Below are positions 8,079 through 16,482 of a stretch of DNA of 64,000 nucleotides, in pieces. Both the position numbers and the translations under genes were made by a program. The stretch is from contig JBFMHP010000007.1 of NCBI GenBank assembly GCA_040752855.1, positions 62,001 through 126,000 on the forward strand, in the 5' to 3' direction. The notes under the pieces were generated by a model. That model was not told the DNA's origin. It saw only the letters and a program-made list of their open reading frames with translations, and did not search any database. The stretch is from JBFMHP01 sp040752855 (GTDB lineage: Bacteria > Pseudomonadota > Gammaproteobacteria > RBG-16-57-12). Each line of letters begins with the position of its first letter. Position 1 is the first letter of the stretch.

Positions 8079-9269
8079 ATGCAAGTTATCAGTACCCAGG
8101 GCATCGAATCGAAAGACTACGAGCAGTTGCTTGTTCGAGTTCATGAGATCGGACGGACCGCGCTCGCCCCCGCGGCGGCCGATGTGGACGCCAAGGCGCG
8201 GTTTCCAGAAGAGGCGATCACGGCGCTTAAAGAGGCCAAGTTGCTCAGCGGTTATGTACCGGCCGAATACGGCGGGATGGGGCTGAGCCTCGCGCAGATG
8301 GCGCGTGTCTGCGAGACCTTGGGGCAATATTGCGGCAACGCCGCCATGGTCTTCGCCATGCATCAGGTCATCGTCGCCTGCATCGTGCACCACTGTGCAT
8401 CTTCCGAATTTTTCCAGAATTACCTGCGCCGAGTCGCAAAAGAACAGCGCCTGATCGCCTCGGCCACCACCGAGATCGGCACCGGCGGCGATCTGCGTTC
8501 GAGCATCTGTGCGGTCGAGGTCAACGGCGACCGCTTCACGCTTGCCAAACAGGCCCCGGTGATTTCCTATGGCGCGGCCGCCGATGACCTGATGATCACC
8601 TGCCGTCGCACCGCCGAGTCACCGGCCAGCGATCAGGTACAGGTGCTGGCGCTCAAGGGCGAGTATCAGCTGGCGCATACCGGCGGCTGGGATACCATGG
8701 GGTTCCGCGGCACCTGCAGCGACGGCTACAACGTGACTTCCAACGGCGCGGCACAGCAGATTCAGCCCGAGCCGTTCGATGTGATCCTCGCGCGCACCAT
8801 GCATCCGTGCGCGCATATCCTGTGGGGTTCACTGTGGGTGGGCATCGCCATCGACGCGGTCAACCGCGCGCGGTCTTTTGTGCGCGCGCAGGCGCGCAAG
8901 AATCCATCGGCCACGCAGGTCTCGGCCTTGCGGCTCGCCGAGGTCGATACCGTGTTGCAGGAGCTGCGCCACAATATGCAGGCGTGTGTCGGCCTGTATC
9001 AGGAGATGCTCCGGTCGCCGCAACCCGAGGCGTTCAATAACCTCGGCTTTTCGATCCGCATCAACAACCTCAAACTGGCCTGCTCCGAACGCTTGGTGGA
9101 GATCGTCAGCCGCGCCATGTTGATCTGCGGCATCGCCGGGTACCGCAACGATTCGCCGTACAGTCTCGCCCGTCATCTGCGCGATGCCTACGGCGCGGCG
9201 CTGATGGTGAACAACGATCGCATCCGCGGACACAACGCGACATTGCTGACCATCCATAAGGAGATTTGA
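8079..9269 (+). CDS. Acyl-CoA-dehydrogenase-family flavoprotein
   Basis: 396 residues with the acyl-CoA dehydrogenase fold: an N-terminal helical domain, a mid beta domain (ATTEIGTGGDLRSS near residue 128 in the substrate/FAD region) and a C-terminal helical bundle (AGYRNDSPYSLARHLRDA). The start has GAGG 7 nt upstream. The gene lies between an ACP gene and an amino acid:[carrier protein] ligase, 277 bp after the former and 3 bp before the latter. A reasonable inference is that it oxidises an aminoacyl or acyl group held on the carrier protein, not a CoA ester of fatty-acid breakdown. Substrate unknown. Confidence 0.85.
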   Translation: MQVISTQGIESKDYEQLLVRVHEIGRTALAPAAADVDAKARFPEEAITALKEAKLLSGYVPAEYGGMGLSLAQMARVCETLGQYCGNAAMVFAMHQVIVACIVHHCASSEFFQNYLRRVAKEQRLIASATTEIGTGGDLRSSICAVEVNGDRFTLAKQAPVISYGAAADDLMITCRRTAESPASDQVQVLALKGEYQLAHTGGWDTMGFRGTCSDGYNVTSNGAAQQIQPEPFDVILARTMHPCAHILWGSLWVGIAIDAVNRARSFVRAQARKNPSATQVSALRLAEVDTVLQELRHNMQACVGLYQEMLRSPQPEAFNNLGFSIRINNLKLACSERLVEIVSRAMLICGIAGYRNDSPYSLARHLRDAYGAALMVNNDRIRGHNATLLTIHKEI

Positions 9270-9272
9270 GTC

Positions 9273-10199
9273 ATGTGCATCTCGGATAACGCGGCGGACA
9301 ACGCCTATCAGAGTTTCCAGAACGAGCTGGTCGCCGCCGGCCTGCTGATCCCCTCCGGGGTGGCGGGGGTGTACGGGCGCAGCGGTGTGTTCGAAAACAT
9401 CATCGAACGTCTGGAGGGCTACATCACCCGCATGGGCGCGCATCAGAATCCCGAGGTGGTGCGCTTTCCGCCGGTGATGTCGCGCGCGCACTATCTCTGC
9501 ACCGATCACATCGCCAACTTTCCCGATCTCATGGGCTCGGTGCACAGTTTCATGGGCAATGAAAAAGCGCATCTCGCGCTGCTGCACAAACGCGAGCAGG
9601 GCGAGGAGTGGAGCGGCGACCTCAAGACGACCGAAGTAGTGCTCGCACCAGCGGCCTGTTACGCGCTGTATCCCACTGCGAAGGGCACCTTGCCCGAGCA
9701 AGGGCGCATCGTGGATCTGACCTCCTACGTGTTTCGCCACGAACCCTCGCAAGATCCCGCCCGCATGCAGAGCTTTCGCATGCGCGAATACGTGCGGCTC
9801 GGCACGCCGGAACAGGCGATCGGCCACCGCGATTATTGGTTGGATCGCGGCCAGGAGATGTTGCAAGCGCTGGGACTGAACGTCGAGCGTGTCGTGGCCA
9901 ATGATCCGTTCTTCGGTCGCGGCGGCAAGGTGATGGCCGTCTCGCAGCGCGAACAGGCGATGAAATATGAGCTGGTCGTGCCGGTGGCCAACCCGGCCAA
10001 ACCGACGGCGGTGTTCTCCGCCAATTGTCATCGCGATTATTTCGCGCGCACCTTCGACATCCGGTTGCCTTCGGGCGACTACGCGCATACGGCCTGCGTC
10101 GGTTTCGGCCTGGAGCGCATCACCCTGGCCTTGCTCAAGACCCATGGTTTTGCCCCGACCCAATGGCCCAGCGAGGTCAAGCAGGTGCTTTGCATATGA
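9273..10199 (+). CDS. Amino acid:[carrier protein] ligase (truncated seryl-tRNA-synthetase homologue)
   Basis: A 308-residue class II aminoacyl-tRNA-synthetase catalytic core without a tRNA-binding arm. The class II motif 3 is visible as GFGLERITLAL near residue 280. Related proteins (the Bradyrhizobium and Agrobacterium amino acid:[carrier protein] ligases) load glycine or alanine onto the phosphopantetheine of a dedicated carrier protein. The ACP at 7561 is the obvious partner. AAGGAG lies 9 nt before the start. Its stop overlaps the next gene's start (ATGA), so the DUF1839 gene is translationally coupled. The amino acid used cannot be read from the sequence. Confidence 0.85.
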   Translation: MCISDNAADNAYQSFQNELVAAGLLIPSGVAGVYGRSGVFENIIERLEGYITRMGAHQNPEVVRFPPVMSRAHYLCTDHIANFPDLMGSVHSFMGNEKAHLALLHKREQGEEWSGDLKTTEVVLAPAACYALYPTAKGTLPEQGRIVDLTSYVFRHEPSQDPARMQSFRMREYVRLGTPEQAIGHRDYWLDRGQEMLQALGLNVERVVANDPFFGRGGKVMAVSQREQAMKYELVVPVANPAKPTAVFSANCHRDYFARTFDIRLPSGDYAHTACVGFGLERITLALLKTHGFAPTQWPSEVKQVLCI

Positions 10200-11170
10200 G
10201 GCGGCAGATCCTTGCGCTCGATCCGCAGAGCTACCAGCGTCATCTGATCCATGGCGAAAACCGGATCTGGTCCGAGACCAATTGTTATGTCGATCTGTGG
10301 ATCGAGTTGCTGCACGGTTACGGATTCGAACCGATGGCGGCGCTGCCGTTTGCCCTGGGCATCGACTTCGAGGGAGACCAATGGACGTTCTACAAGTTTC
10401 CGTTGGCCGATCTCGACGCGCTGTACGGGGCGGATGTGCAAGAGCTCAATATCTGGCGCACGCTGATCGATCATGTCTGCGAGCAGGTGGGTCAGGGCCG
10501 CCCGGTGCTGGTGGAACTCGACTCGTTTTATCTGCCGGATACCGCGGGTACGGCCTATAAATTGGGCCACGTGAAAACCACGGTCGCCGTCAATGCCATC
10601 GACCTGGATGAACGCTATCTGGGATATTTTCACAACCAGGGCTATTTCGCGCTGACCGATGAGGATTTTGTCCGCATCTTTCACCTCAACGGCCTGCCTG
10701 ATCCCCATGTGCTGCCGCCGTATGTGGAGTTCGTCAAATTCCGCGCGCAGGACAAACTGCACGGCGCTGAACTGTTGAATGCCTCGTTGCAGCTGCTCAC
10801 CAAGCACTTGCGTCAGCTGCCGAAACAAAATCCCTTCGCGGCCTTCCAGCAGCGGTTGCAACGCGATGTCGACTGGTTGATGCAGGAGCCGATCGAAACC
10901 TTCCACCAGTATTCATTCGCCAGCCTGCGCCAGCTCGGTTCCTGTTTTGAATTGTGCGCGACCTATCTGCAATGGTTGCAGGCCCAGGGCCAGAACAATC
11001 TGGAAGCGCCAACGGCGGCGTTTCTCGAAATCGCCAACGCCGCCAAGACCTTCCAATTTCAACTGGCGCGCGCGATGAACCGGAAAAAGCCGCTGGATCT
11101 CGCGCCGATCGAGGCGATGGGCCAGCACTGGGAAGGCGCGCTCGGGCAGTTGCGCCGGCAGTACGGCTGA
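10196..11170 (+). CDS. DUF1839 family protein
   Basis: 324 residues starting at ATG 10196, which overlaps the ligase stop codon; an open frame further upstream is only overlap. It matches the DUF1839 family in general features, for example RIWSETNCYVDLWIELLH near the N-terminus and LVELDSFYLPDTAGT near residue 110. The Cys in the TNCY segment and His in LGHVKTT are candidates for a thiol-type active site, which is my speculation. DUF1839 genes are known companions of amino acid:[carrier protein] ligases, suggesting transfer or release of the carrier-bound amino acid. Biochemical function unknown. Confidence 0.8.
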   Translation: MRRQILALDPQSYQRHLIHGENRIWSETNCYVDLWIELLHGYGFEPMAALPFALGIDFEGDQWTFYKFPLADLDALYGADVQELNIWRTLIDHVCEQVGQGRPVLVELDSFYLPDTAGTAYKLGHVKTTVAVNAIDLDERYLGYFHNQGYFALTDEDFVRIFHLNGLPDPHVLPPYVEFVKFRAQDKLHGAELLNASLQLLTKHLRQLPKQNPFAAFQQRLQRDVDWLMQEPIETFHQYSFASLRQLGSCFELCATYLQWLQAQGQNNLEAPTAAFLEIANAAKTFQFQLARAMNRKKPLDLAPIEAMGQHWEGALGQLRRQYG

Positions 11171-11171
11171 A

Positions 11172-11406
11172 CTAGAAGCGGCAGTTGACCGCTTCATTGG
11201 AGATTTGAAGGTGATGATCTTGTTTTACTTGGTCGTAAAATTTGAGGTCACCAATTCGGTGACGCCGCTATGGGGCGGATTGCACGGTTTATTTGGCGCA
11301 GGGCTGCGTTGTAACTCGTTGGAATGGGATGGCCATTCCGCCTCGTTACGCCTTGCCCTGCGCCAAATAAACCGCACACTCCACCCCATCCAACTGCCGT
11401 TTCTAG
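11172..11406. repeat. 235-bp palindromic (MITE-like) element with CTAG tips
   Basis: The left end CTAGAAGCGGCAGTTG (11172-11187) is matched by CAACTGCCGTTTCTAG at 11391-11406 (15 of 16 complementary). The interior pairs GGTTTATTTGGCGCAGGGC with GCCCTGCGCCAAATAAACC and closes on a GGAATGG/CCATTCC hairpin. A side hairpin GTCACC-AATTC-GGTGAC lies near 11247. No protein is encoded. It fills the gap between the DUF1839 gene and the GH2 gene and ends 21 bp before the latter's ATG. Confidence 0.75.
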
Positions 11407-11427
11407 GTTGAATCGAATGGTCGCGCC

Positions 11428-13926
11428 ATGGAAGATGTTGTCCTGACATTGAGCGACGGCTGGTCGCTACTGCAAACCGCGCCGGCGGAGATCCACGACC
11501 CGGCGCAACTGCCCTCGGCGACCGGCGCATGGCTCGATGCCATCGTGCCCGGCACCGTTGCGCAGTCCTGGCAGGCGGCCGGGCGCTGGGATTTTGAAAC
11601 CCGCGTCGATTTCGATGCGCATGATTGGTGGTATCGCTGCACCTTCAAGCGTGCGCATCAGGCGCATGCAAAGCCCCTCGTTCTCTCTTTCGACGGATTG
11701 GCGACCGTAGCCGAGGTCTGGCTGAACGGCCGATCCATTCTGCGTTCGCACAACATGTTCCTGCGCCACGAGATCGCGGTGACGGATTTGCTGGCGGAAG
11801 AAAACGAACTGGTGATCTGTTTCCGCGCCATGAACCAGGCGCTGGAGCAAAAACGTCCGCGCCCGCGCTGGAAGACCAATCTGGTGAGTCATCAACAATT
11901 GCGCTGGTGGCGCACCACCTTGCTCGGGCGCATGCCGGGCTGGTCGCCCCCGGTGGCGCCGGTCGGGCCGTGGCGCGCGATCCGTTTATGCGCGCAGCCG
12001 GTCTTGACCGAGATCGCGCTGCATCCTCGATTGGAAGGTCGCCACGGCGTGGTGGAATGCAGCGCGCGGATCGCGGGCGGATTCGCGGAAGACACTACGG
12101 CGATATTGTACGCGGCCGGCCAGCAGGTGGCGTTGAGGCTCGATCGCGACGGCGACACCCTCCGGCTGAGGGGACGCCTCGAGATCGATGCCCCGGACTT
12201 GTGGTGGCCCCACACCCACGGCGATCCCGCGCTGTACGCGTGCCGCATCGAGATCACACACGCCGGCGCGCGCCAGAGCATCGATTGCGGCCGCATCGGT
12301 TTTCGCAGTGTTCGCGCCGATGTGAGCGCGGGCGGTTTCGGGCTGATCGTCAACGAGCGGCCGGTGTTTTGCTGCGGCGCGGTGTGGACGGTCAACGACA
12401 TCGTGTCCTTGAGCGGTGATGAGGCCTCGCTGGAACAGGCGTTGCGGCTGGCACGCGCTGCCGGGGCGAACATGCTGCGCCTGAGCGGCACCATGATCTA
12501 CGAGCGCGAGCGGTTCTATGCCTTGTGCGATGAACTCGGCATCCTGGTCTGGCAGGATTTCATGTTCGCCAACATGGACTATCCCGCAGAGGATGCGGGC
12601 TTTCGCGCCACGGTCACCGACGAGATCATGCAGCAGCTGCGCCGCTGGCAGCCCCATCCCTGCATCGCGGTGTATTGCGGCGGCAGCGAGGTGGAGCAAC
12701 AGGCGGCGATGCTCGGCATGCCGCGTGAGCTCTGGCGCAACGCGCTGTTTGCCGAAATCATCCCCGCGCTCTGCCGCGCGCATCACCCCGATGTCCCCTA
12801 TGTGCCGTCGAGTCCGAGCGGCGGCGTGCTGCCGTTTCACGTCGATCACGGGGTGGGGCATTACTATGGCGTGGGCGCCTACATGCGTCCGATCGAGGAC
12901 GTGCGCCGCGCTAGGGTGCGGTTTGCCTCCGAGTGTCTGGGATTCTCGAATATGCCGGAGCCGGAGACCATCGATTTGGTCATGAATGGCAGAAACGCGG
13001 TTTTGCACGATCCGAAATGGAAGAGCCGTGTGCCGCGCGATCACGGCTCGGCGTGGGATTTCGAGGATGTGCGCGATCACTATCTGCAGCGCGTATTCGG
13101 CGCCGACCCGGTGGCGCTGCGCTGTTTCGACATGCCGCGTTATCTCGAATTGAGCCGTGTCGTCACCGGCGAGGTGATGTCTCAGGTGTTCGCGGAGTGG
13201 CGCACGCGCAGCCGCGATTGCCGCGGCGGCCTGGTGTGGTTCTACCAGGACCTCTGGCCGGGCGCGGGCTGGGGCGTGATCGACAGCACCCGCTGGCCCA
13301 AGGCGTGTTACTACTACCTGCGCCGCGCCTGGGCGCCGCGTGCGGTATTTTTCACCGACGAGTCGGTCAACAGCCTGCACGTCCATCTGGTCAATGACGC
13401 CGATGTGGCGGTGGAGGGGCGGCTGGAGCTGCGGATGCTCCGCGGCGGCGAGGCGGTGGTGGCCCAGGGCGTACTGCCCTGCCGGGTCGCGGCGCATGAT
13501 GTTCGCACCCTCGTCAGCGATGAGCTGTTGCAGGGCTTTTATGACGCCAATTACGCCTATCGCTTCGGCCCGCCGAAACACGAGGTGGTCGTGGCCACGT
13601 GGCTCGGCGCGGATGATGTTGTGCTCGGCGAGGCCTGTTTCTTTCCGCAGCCGCGCGTGCCAACGCCGCTCGCGGGCCAGCCGCTGCGTGTCGAGGTCAC
13701 GCGGTCGGCTGACGACTATTACCTGCGCCTGAGTTCGCAGGCGTTTCTCCAAGGCGTGCGCTTCGATATCAATGGCTATTTGCCCGATGACAACTACTTC
13801 CATCTCACGCCCGGGCGCGACAAGACCGTGACCTTCCGTCGCTTCGGCGCGGGGGAGCGCAAGTTCAAGGGTTATGTCGAGGCCTTGAATCTGCGCGAGC
13901 CGGTGAAGTTTGCGGGTGCCGACTGA
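11428..13926 (+). CDS. Glycoside hydrolase family 2 protein, beta-mannosidase-like
   Basis: 832 residues with the GH2 layout: a jelly-roll sugar-binding domain (residues ~1-180, with WWYRC and AEVWLNGR), an immunoglobulin-like sandwich (~190-300), a TIM barrel (~305-600) and C-terminal sandwich domains. The likely acid/base Glu421 sits in CGGSEVEQ and the nucleophile Glu502 in ASECLGFSNMPEP, both consistent with beta-mannosidases. No signal peptide is seen, so it is probably cytoplasmic. No clear ribosome-binding site precedes ATG 11428. A glycosidase beside a carrier-protein ligase suggests a glycosylated product or its trimming (inference). Confidence 0.85.
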   Translation: MEDVVLTLSDGWSLLQTAPAEIHDPAQLPSATGAWLDAIVPGTVAQSWQAAGRWDFETRVDFDAHDWWYRCTFKRAHQAHAKPLVLSFDGLATVAEVWLNGRSILRSHNMFLRHEIAVTDLLAEENELVICFRAMNQALEQKRPRPRWKTNLVSHQQLRWWRTTLLGRMPGWSPPVAPVGPWRAIRLCAQPVLTEIALHPRLEGRHGVVECSARIAGGFAEDTTAILYAAGQQVALRLDRDGDTLRLRGRLEIDAPDLWWPHTHGDPALYACRIEITHAGARQSIDCGRIGFRSVRADVSAGGFGLIVNERPVFCCGAVWTVNDIVSLSGDEASLEQALRLARAAGANMLRLSGTMIYERERFYALCDELGILVWQDFMFANMDYPAEDAGFRATVTDEIMQQLRRWQPHPCIAVYCGGSEVEQQAAMLGMPRELWRNALFAEIIPALCRAHHPDVPYVPSSPSGGVLPFHVDHGVGHYYGVGAYMRPIEDVRRARVRFASECLGFSNMPEPETIDLVMNGRNAVLHDPKWKSRVPRDHGSAWDFEDVRDHYLQRVFGADPVALRCFDMPRYLELSRVVTGEVMSQVFAEWRTRSRDCRGGLVWFYQDLWPGAGWGVIDSTRWPKACYYYLRRAWAPRAVFFTDESVNSLHVHLVNDADVAVEGRLELRMLRGGEAVVAQGVLPCRVAAHDVRTLVSDELLQGFYDANYAYRFGPPKHEVVVATWLGADDVVLGEACFFPQPRVPTPLAGQPLRVEVTRSADDYYLRLSSQAFLQGVRFDINGYLPDDNYFHLTPGRDKTVTFRRFGAGERKFKGYVEALNLREPVKFAGAD

Positions 13927-13927
13927 G

Positions 13928-15757
13928 ATGCGGGCCGAGTTGAACCCACCGCTTACTACGGCAGACCCGGTGTCGGCCGCCGCGAGCATGCGCGTTCCGA
14001 TATATTTTTCTGTCATGGGCGATCCGGTCTTTGCCTGGTATCACGCGCCCGCCGACGGCATGGGCACCGATCTCGCCGTGGTGTTGTGTCCGCCGCTCGG
14101 TGCGGAGTATGCGATCACTCACCGCACCATGCGCCATCTCGCCGATCGCTATGCCGCCGCGGGGATCGCGGCACTGCGTATCGATTATCACGGCACGGGC
14201 GATTCCGCCGGCTACGATGAAGATCCGCAACGGTTCGCGGCTTGGCTGGAGAGCGTCAAACAGGCCGTTGCGCAATTGCGCGACATCTCGGGCTGCCACA
14301 GGATCGGCCTCGCCGGTCTGCGCATGGGCGCGACATTTGCGGCCTTGGTCGCCAGTGAAATACCGGTCGAGCTGTTGATACTGTGGGGCGTCTGCACCAG
14401 CGGGCGGCACTATCTGCGCGAGATGAAGTTGTTGGAGCAGTCGTTCGAGGCGTCACTGCGCGAGCCGATCACAGCGCCCAACGCGATCGAAGCGGCAGGC
14501 TATGTCTTGACGGAGGAGACCTGCCAAGCCGTGCGCGCGATCGATCTGAAAACAATCGCGCCGCACGCGCAGCGCATTCTCCTGATGGGCCGCGATGATC
14601 TGCCTGAGGATGCCGGCCTTGCCGAGGCCTGGCGCGCACGGGGATTGGCGGTCGAACAGCGGGAAATGACCGGCTATGCCGCGATGATGGCGCGCCCGCA
14701 TACCGCGGTGGTGCCGCAGGCGACGCTGGACGCGCTCGTCGCCTGGTCGCGCGAGTCGGCGGGCCAGGCGCGTGAACTCAACCGCTCGGCCGCATTCACA
14801 CAGCACGCCGTGCTCGCTTCGGGGTCGGCGCCTGCCGGCACCGCCATCCGCGAAAGCCTCCTGCGGTTCGGCGAAGATGAGCGGCTGTTCGGTGTGTGGA
14901 GCGAGCCGTCGGCGGGGATCGATCCGTCGCGTCCGGCCGTTGTGCTGATCAATTCGGGCGCGGTGCACCATATCGGCGTCAATCGTATCTACGTGCTGCT
15001 GGCGCGCGCGCTCGCCCAGGCGGGATTTGGCTGCCTGCGCATGGACACCGCCGGCATGGGCGACAGCGTGGCGGACGATCCGGCGGATGAGAATCAGGCC
15101 TATGGGCGGACGGTCGCCGCGGATATCCACGCCGCCCTGCGGATTTTACAGGCGCGCACCGGCGCGCGTGCTTTTGTGATCGGTGGTCTGTGCTCCGGTG
15201 CGCATGGCGTGTTTCATGCCGGGTTGGAGTTGTCCGACGAGCCGATCGCCGAATGCCTGATGATCAATCCGTTGACCTTTTATTGGCAACCGGGCATGAG
15301 TCTGGACGAGGACGCAGTCGCCAAGGATATCCAACGACTGAAAAAATATCGGCGCTCATTGCTGCAATGGGAAAAATGGCGCAAGGTGCTGCGCGGGGAC
15401 GTGAACTTCGGCACCTTCTTCGCGACGGTGGGTAAAACTCTGCGGTCGCGGCTGTTCAGGCGCTCGGCCTCGGAAACGCCGGCCGCCTCGCGCCGAAACC
15501 TGGCCGGCGACCTCGCCCGGCTGGCAGCCAACGGGCGGCGGCTGACCTTTGTGCTCGCCGATCGTGATCCCGGCCATGATCTGTTGATGCTGGGGGCGAA
15601 AAAACAGGTCGCCGCCTTGCGGGCCAACGGGTCAATGCGGATTTACTCCATCGAGAATGCGAACCACACCTTTGTAATCCGCCGGGCCCGACAGGCATTC
15701 ATACGCACGGTGGTCGAGCACGCGCTCCTCCAATACCGCAATCCCGCCGGGGAGTGA
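13928..15757 (+). CDS. Fused double alpha/beta-hydrolase protein
   Basis: 609 residues from ATG 13928, one base after the GH2 stop. Two alpha/beta-hydrolase domains follow each other (about residues 10-280 and 300-605). Each has the strand-turn motif before the nucleophile elbow (RIDYHGTGDS and RMDTAGMGDS). The elbow of domain 1 reads GLRMGA, so the nucleophilic serine is missing. Domain 2 has GGLCSGAHG, with Cys in the nucleophile position. The GLR-x-GA form resembles the exosortase-A-associated hydrolase pair, which are normally separate proteins. Activity, if any, would rest on domain 2. Last gene of the accessory block before trpG. Confidence 0.78.
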   Translation: MRAELNPPLTTADPVSAAASMRVPIYFSVMGDPVFAWYHAPADGMGTDLAVVLCPPLGAEYAITHRTMRHLADRYAAAGIAALRIDYHGTGDSAGYDEDPQRFAAWLESVKQAVAQLRDISGCHRIGLAGLRMGATFAALVASEIPVELLILWGVCTSGRHYLREMKLLEQSFEASLREPITAPNAIEAAGYVLTEETCQAVRAIDLKTIAPHAQRILLMGRDDLPEDAGLAEAWRARGLAVEQREMTGYAAMMARPHTAVVPQATLDALVAWSRESAGQARELNRSAAFTQHAVLASGSAPAGTAIRESLLRFGEDERLFGVWSEPSAGIDPSRPAVVLINSGAVHHIGVNRIYVLLARALAQAGFGCLRMDTAGMGDSVADDPADENQAYGRTVAADIHAALRILQARTGARAFVIGGLCSGAHGVFHAGLELSDEPIAECLMINPLTFYWQPGMSLDEDAVAKDIQRLKKYRRSLLQWEKWRKVLRGDVNFGTFFATVGKTLRSRLFRRSASETPAASRRNLAGDLARLAANGRRLTFVLADRDPGHDLLMLGAKKQVAALRANGSMRIYSIENANHTFVIRRARQAFIRTVVEHALLQYRNPAGE

Positions 15758-15868
15758 AGCAATCCCTTAGTCAAAGGGGTTTCGCCCACGGCACATTCCA
15801 GGTTAAATTACGCTTCTTTGTCCCCGCGACATGTGTTTAGTACCCGAATTTCGGAAGGTGCGGCGCCT

Positions 15869-16465
15869 ATGCTGCTGATGATCGACAATTACGACTCCTT
15901 CACCTACAACCTGGTCCAATACCTGGGCGAGCTGGGCGCTGAGGTGCAGGTGCACCGCAACGACCAGATCACGCTGGAGGAGATCGAGCGTCTCGCCCCC
16001 GAGCGGATCGTGATCTCCCCGGGGCCGTGCACGCCGAATGAGGCGGGCATCTCGCTTGCGGTGCTCGAGCATTTCAAGGGGCGCCTGCCGATCCTGGGCG
16101 TCTGCCTCGGGCATCAGAGCATCGGCCAGGCCTTCGGCGGCAAGGTGATCCACGCCAAACACATCATGCACGGCAAGACCTCAATGATCCATCACCACAA
16201 CATCGGGGTGTTCAAGGGGCTGCCCAATCCGTTGGAGGCGACCCGCTATCATTCGCTGGTGATTGAGCGGGCGAGCCTGCCGGATTGTCTTGAGATCACG
16301 GCCTGGACACAGGATGAGCATGGTGGCTTCGACGAGATCATGGGCGTGCGCCACACGAAGTACAATATCGAAGGCGTGCAGTTCCACCCGGAGTCGATCC
16401 TCACTCAGCACGGGCATGCGATGCTTGCCAATTTCCTGAAACAGACCTCGGGGCTGCGGTCCTGA
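15869..16465 (+). CDS. trpG: Anthranilate synthase component II (glutamine amidotransferase)
   Basis: Supplies ammonia from glutamine to TrpE. 198 residues from ATG 15869, with GGAAGG about 10 nt upstream; a GTG-type extension upstream lacks support. The motif LLMIDNYDSFTYNLVQYLGE opens the protein, ISPGPCTP forms the oxyanion loop, GVCLGHQSIGQAFGG carries the catalytic Cys, and FHPESI carries the catalytic His and Glu. It is followed after 17 bp by trpD. Confidence 0.97.
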   Translation: MLLMIDNYDSFTYNLVQYLGELGAEVQVHRNDQITLEEIERLAPERIVISPGPCTPNEAGISLAVLEHFKGRLPILGVCLGHQSIGQAFGGKVIHAKHIMHGKTSMIHHHNIGVFKGLPNPLEATRYHSLVIERASLPDCLEITAWTQDEHGGFDEIMGVRHTKYNIEGVQFHPESILTQHGHAMLANFLKQTSGLRS

Positions 16466-16482
16466 AATACGAGGATACTTCC

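Noticed and set aside
11205..11411. Small open frame in the gap before the GH2 gene
   Set aside because: Runs through both arms of a palindromic element; its sequence is dictated by the inverted repeat.
11986..14016. Long open frame (about 676 codons) on the minus strand
   Set aside because: Lies fully antisense to the GH2 gene, which has catalytic residues and domains. The antisense product is rich in Arg/His/Ala, as expected from the codon bias of high-GC sequence read backwards.
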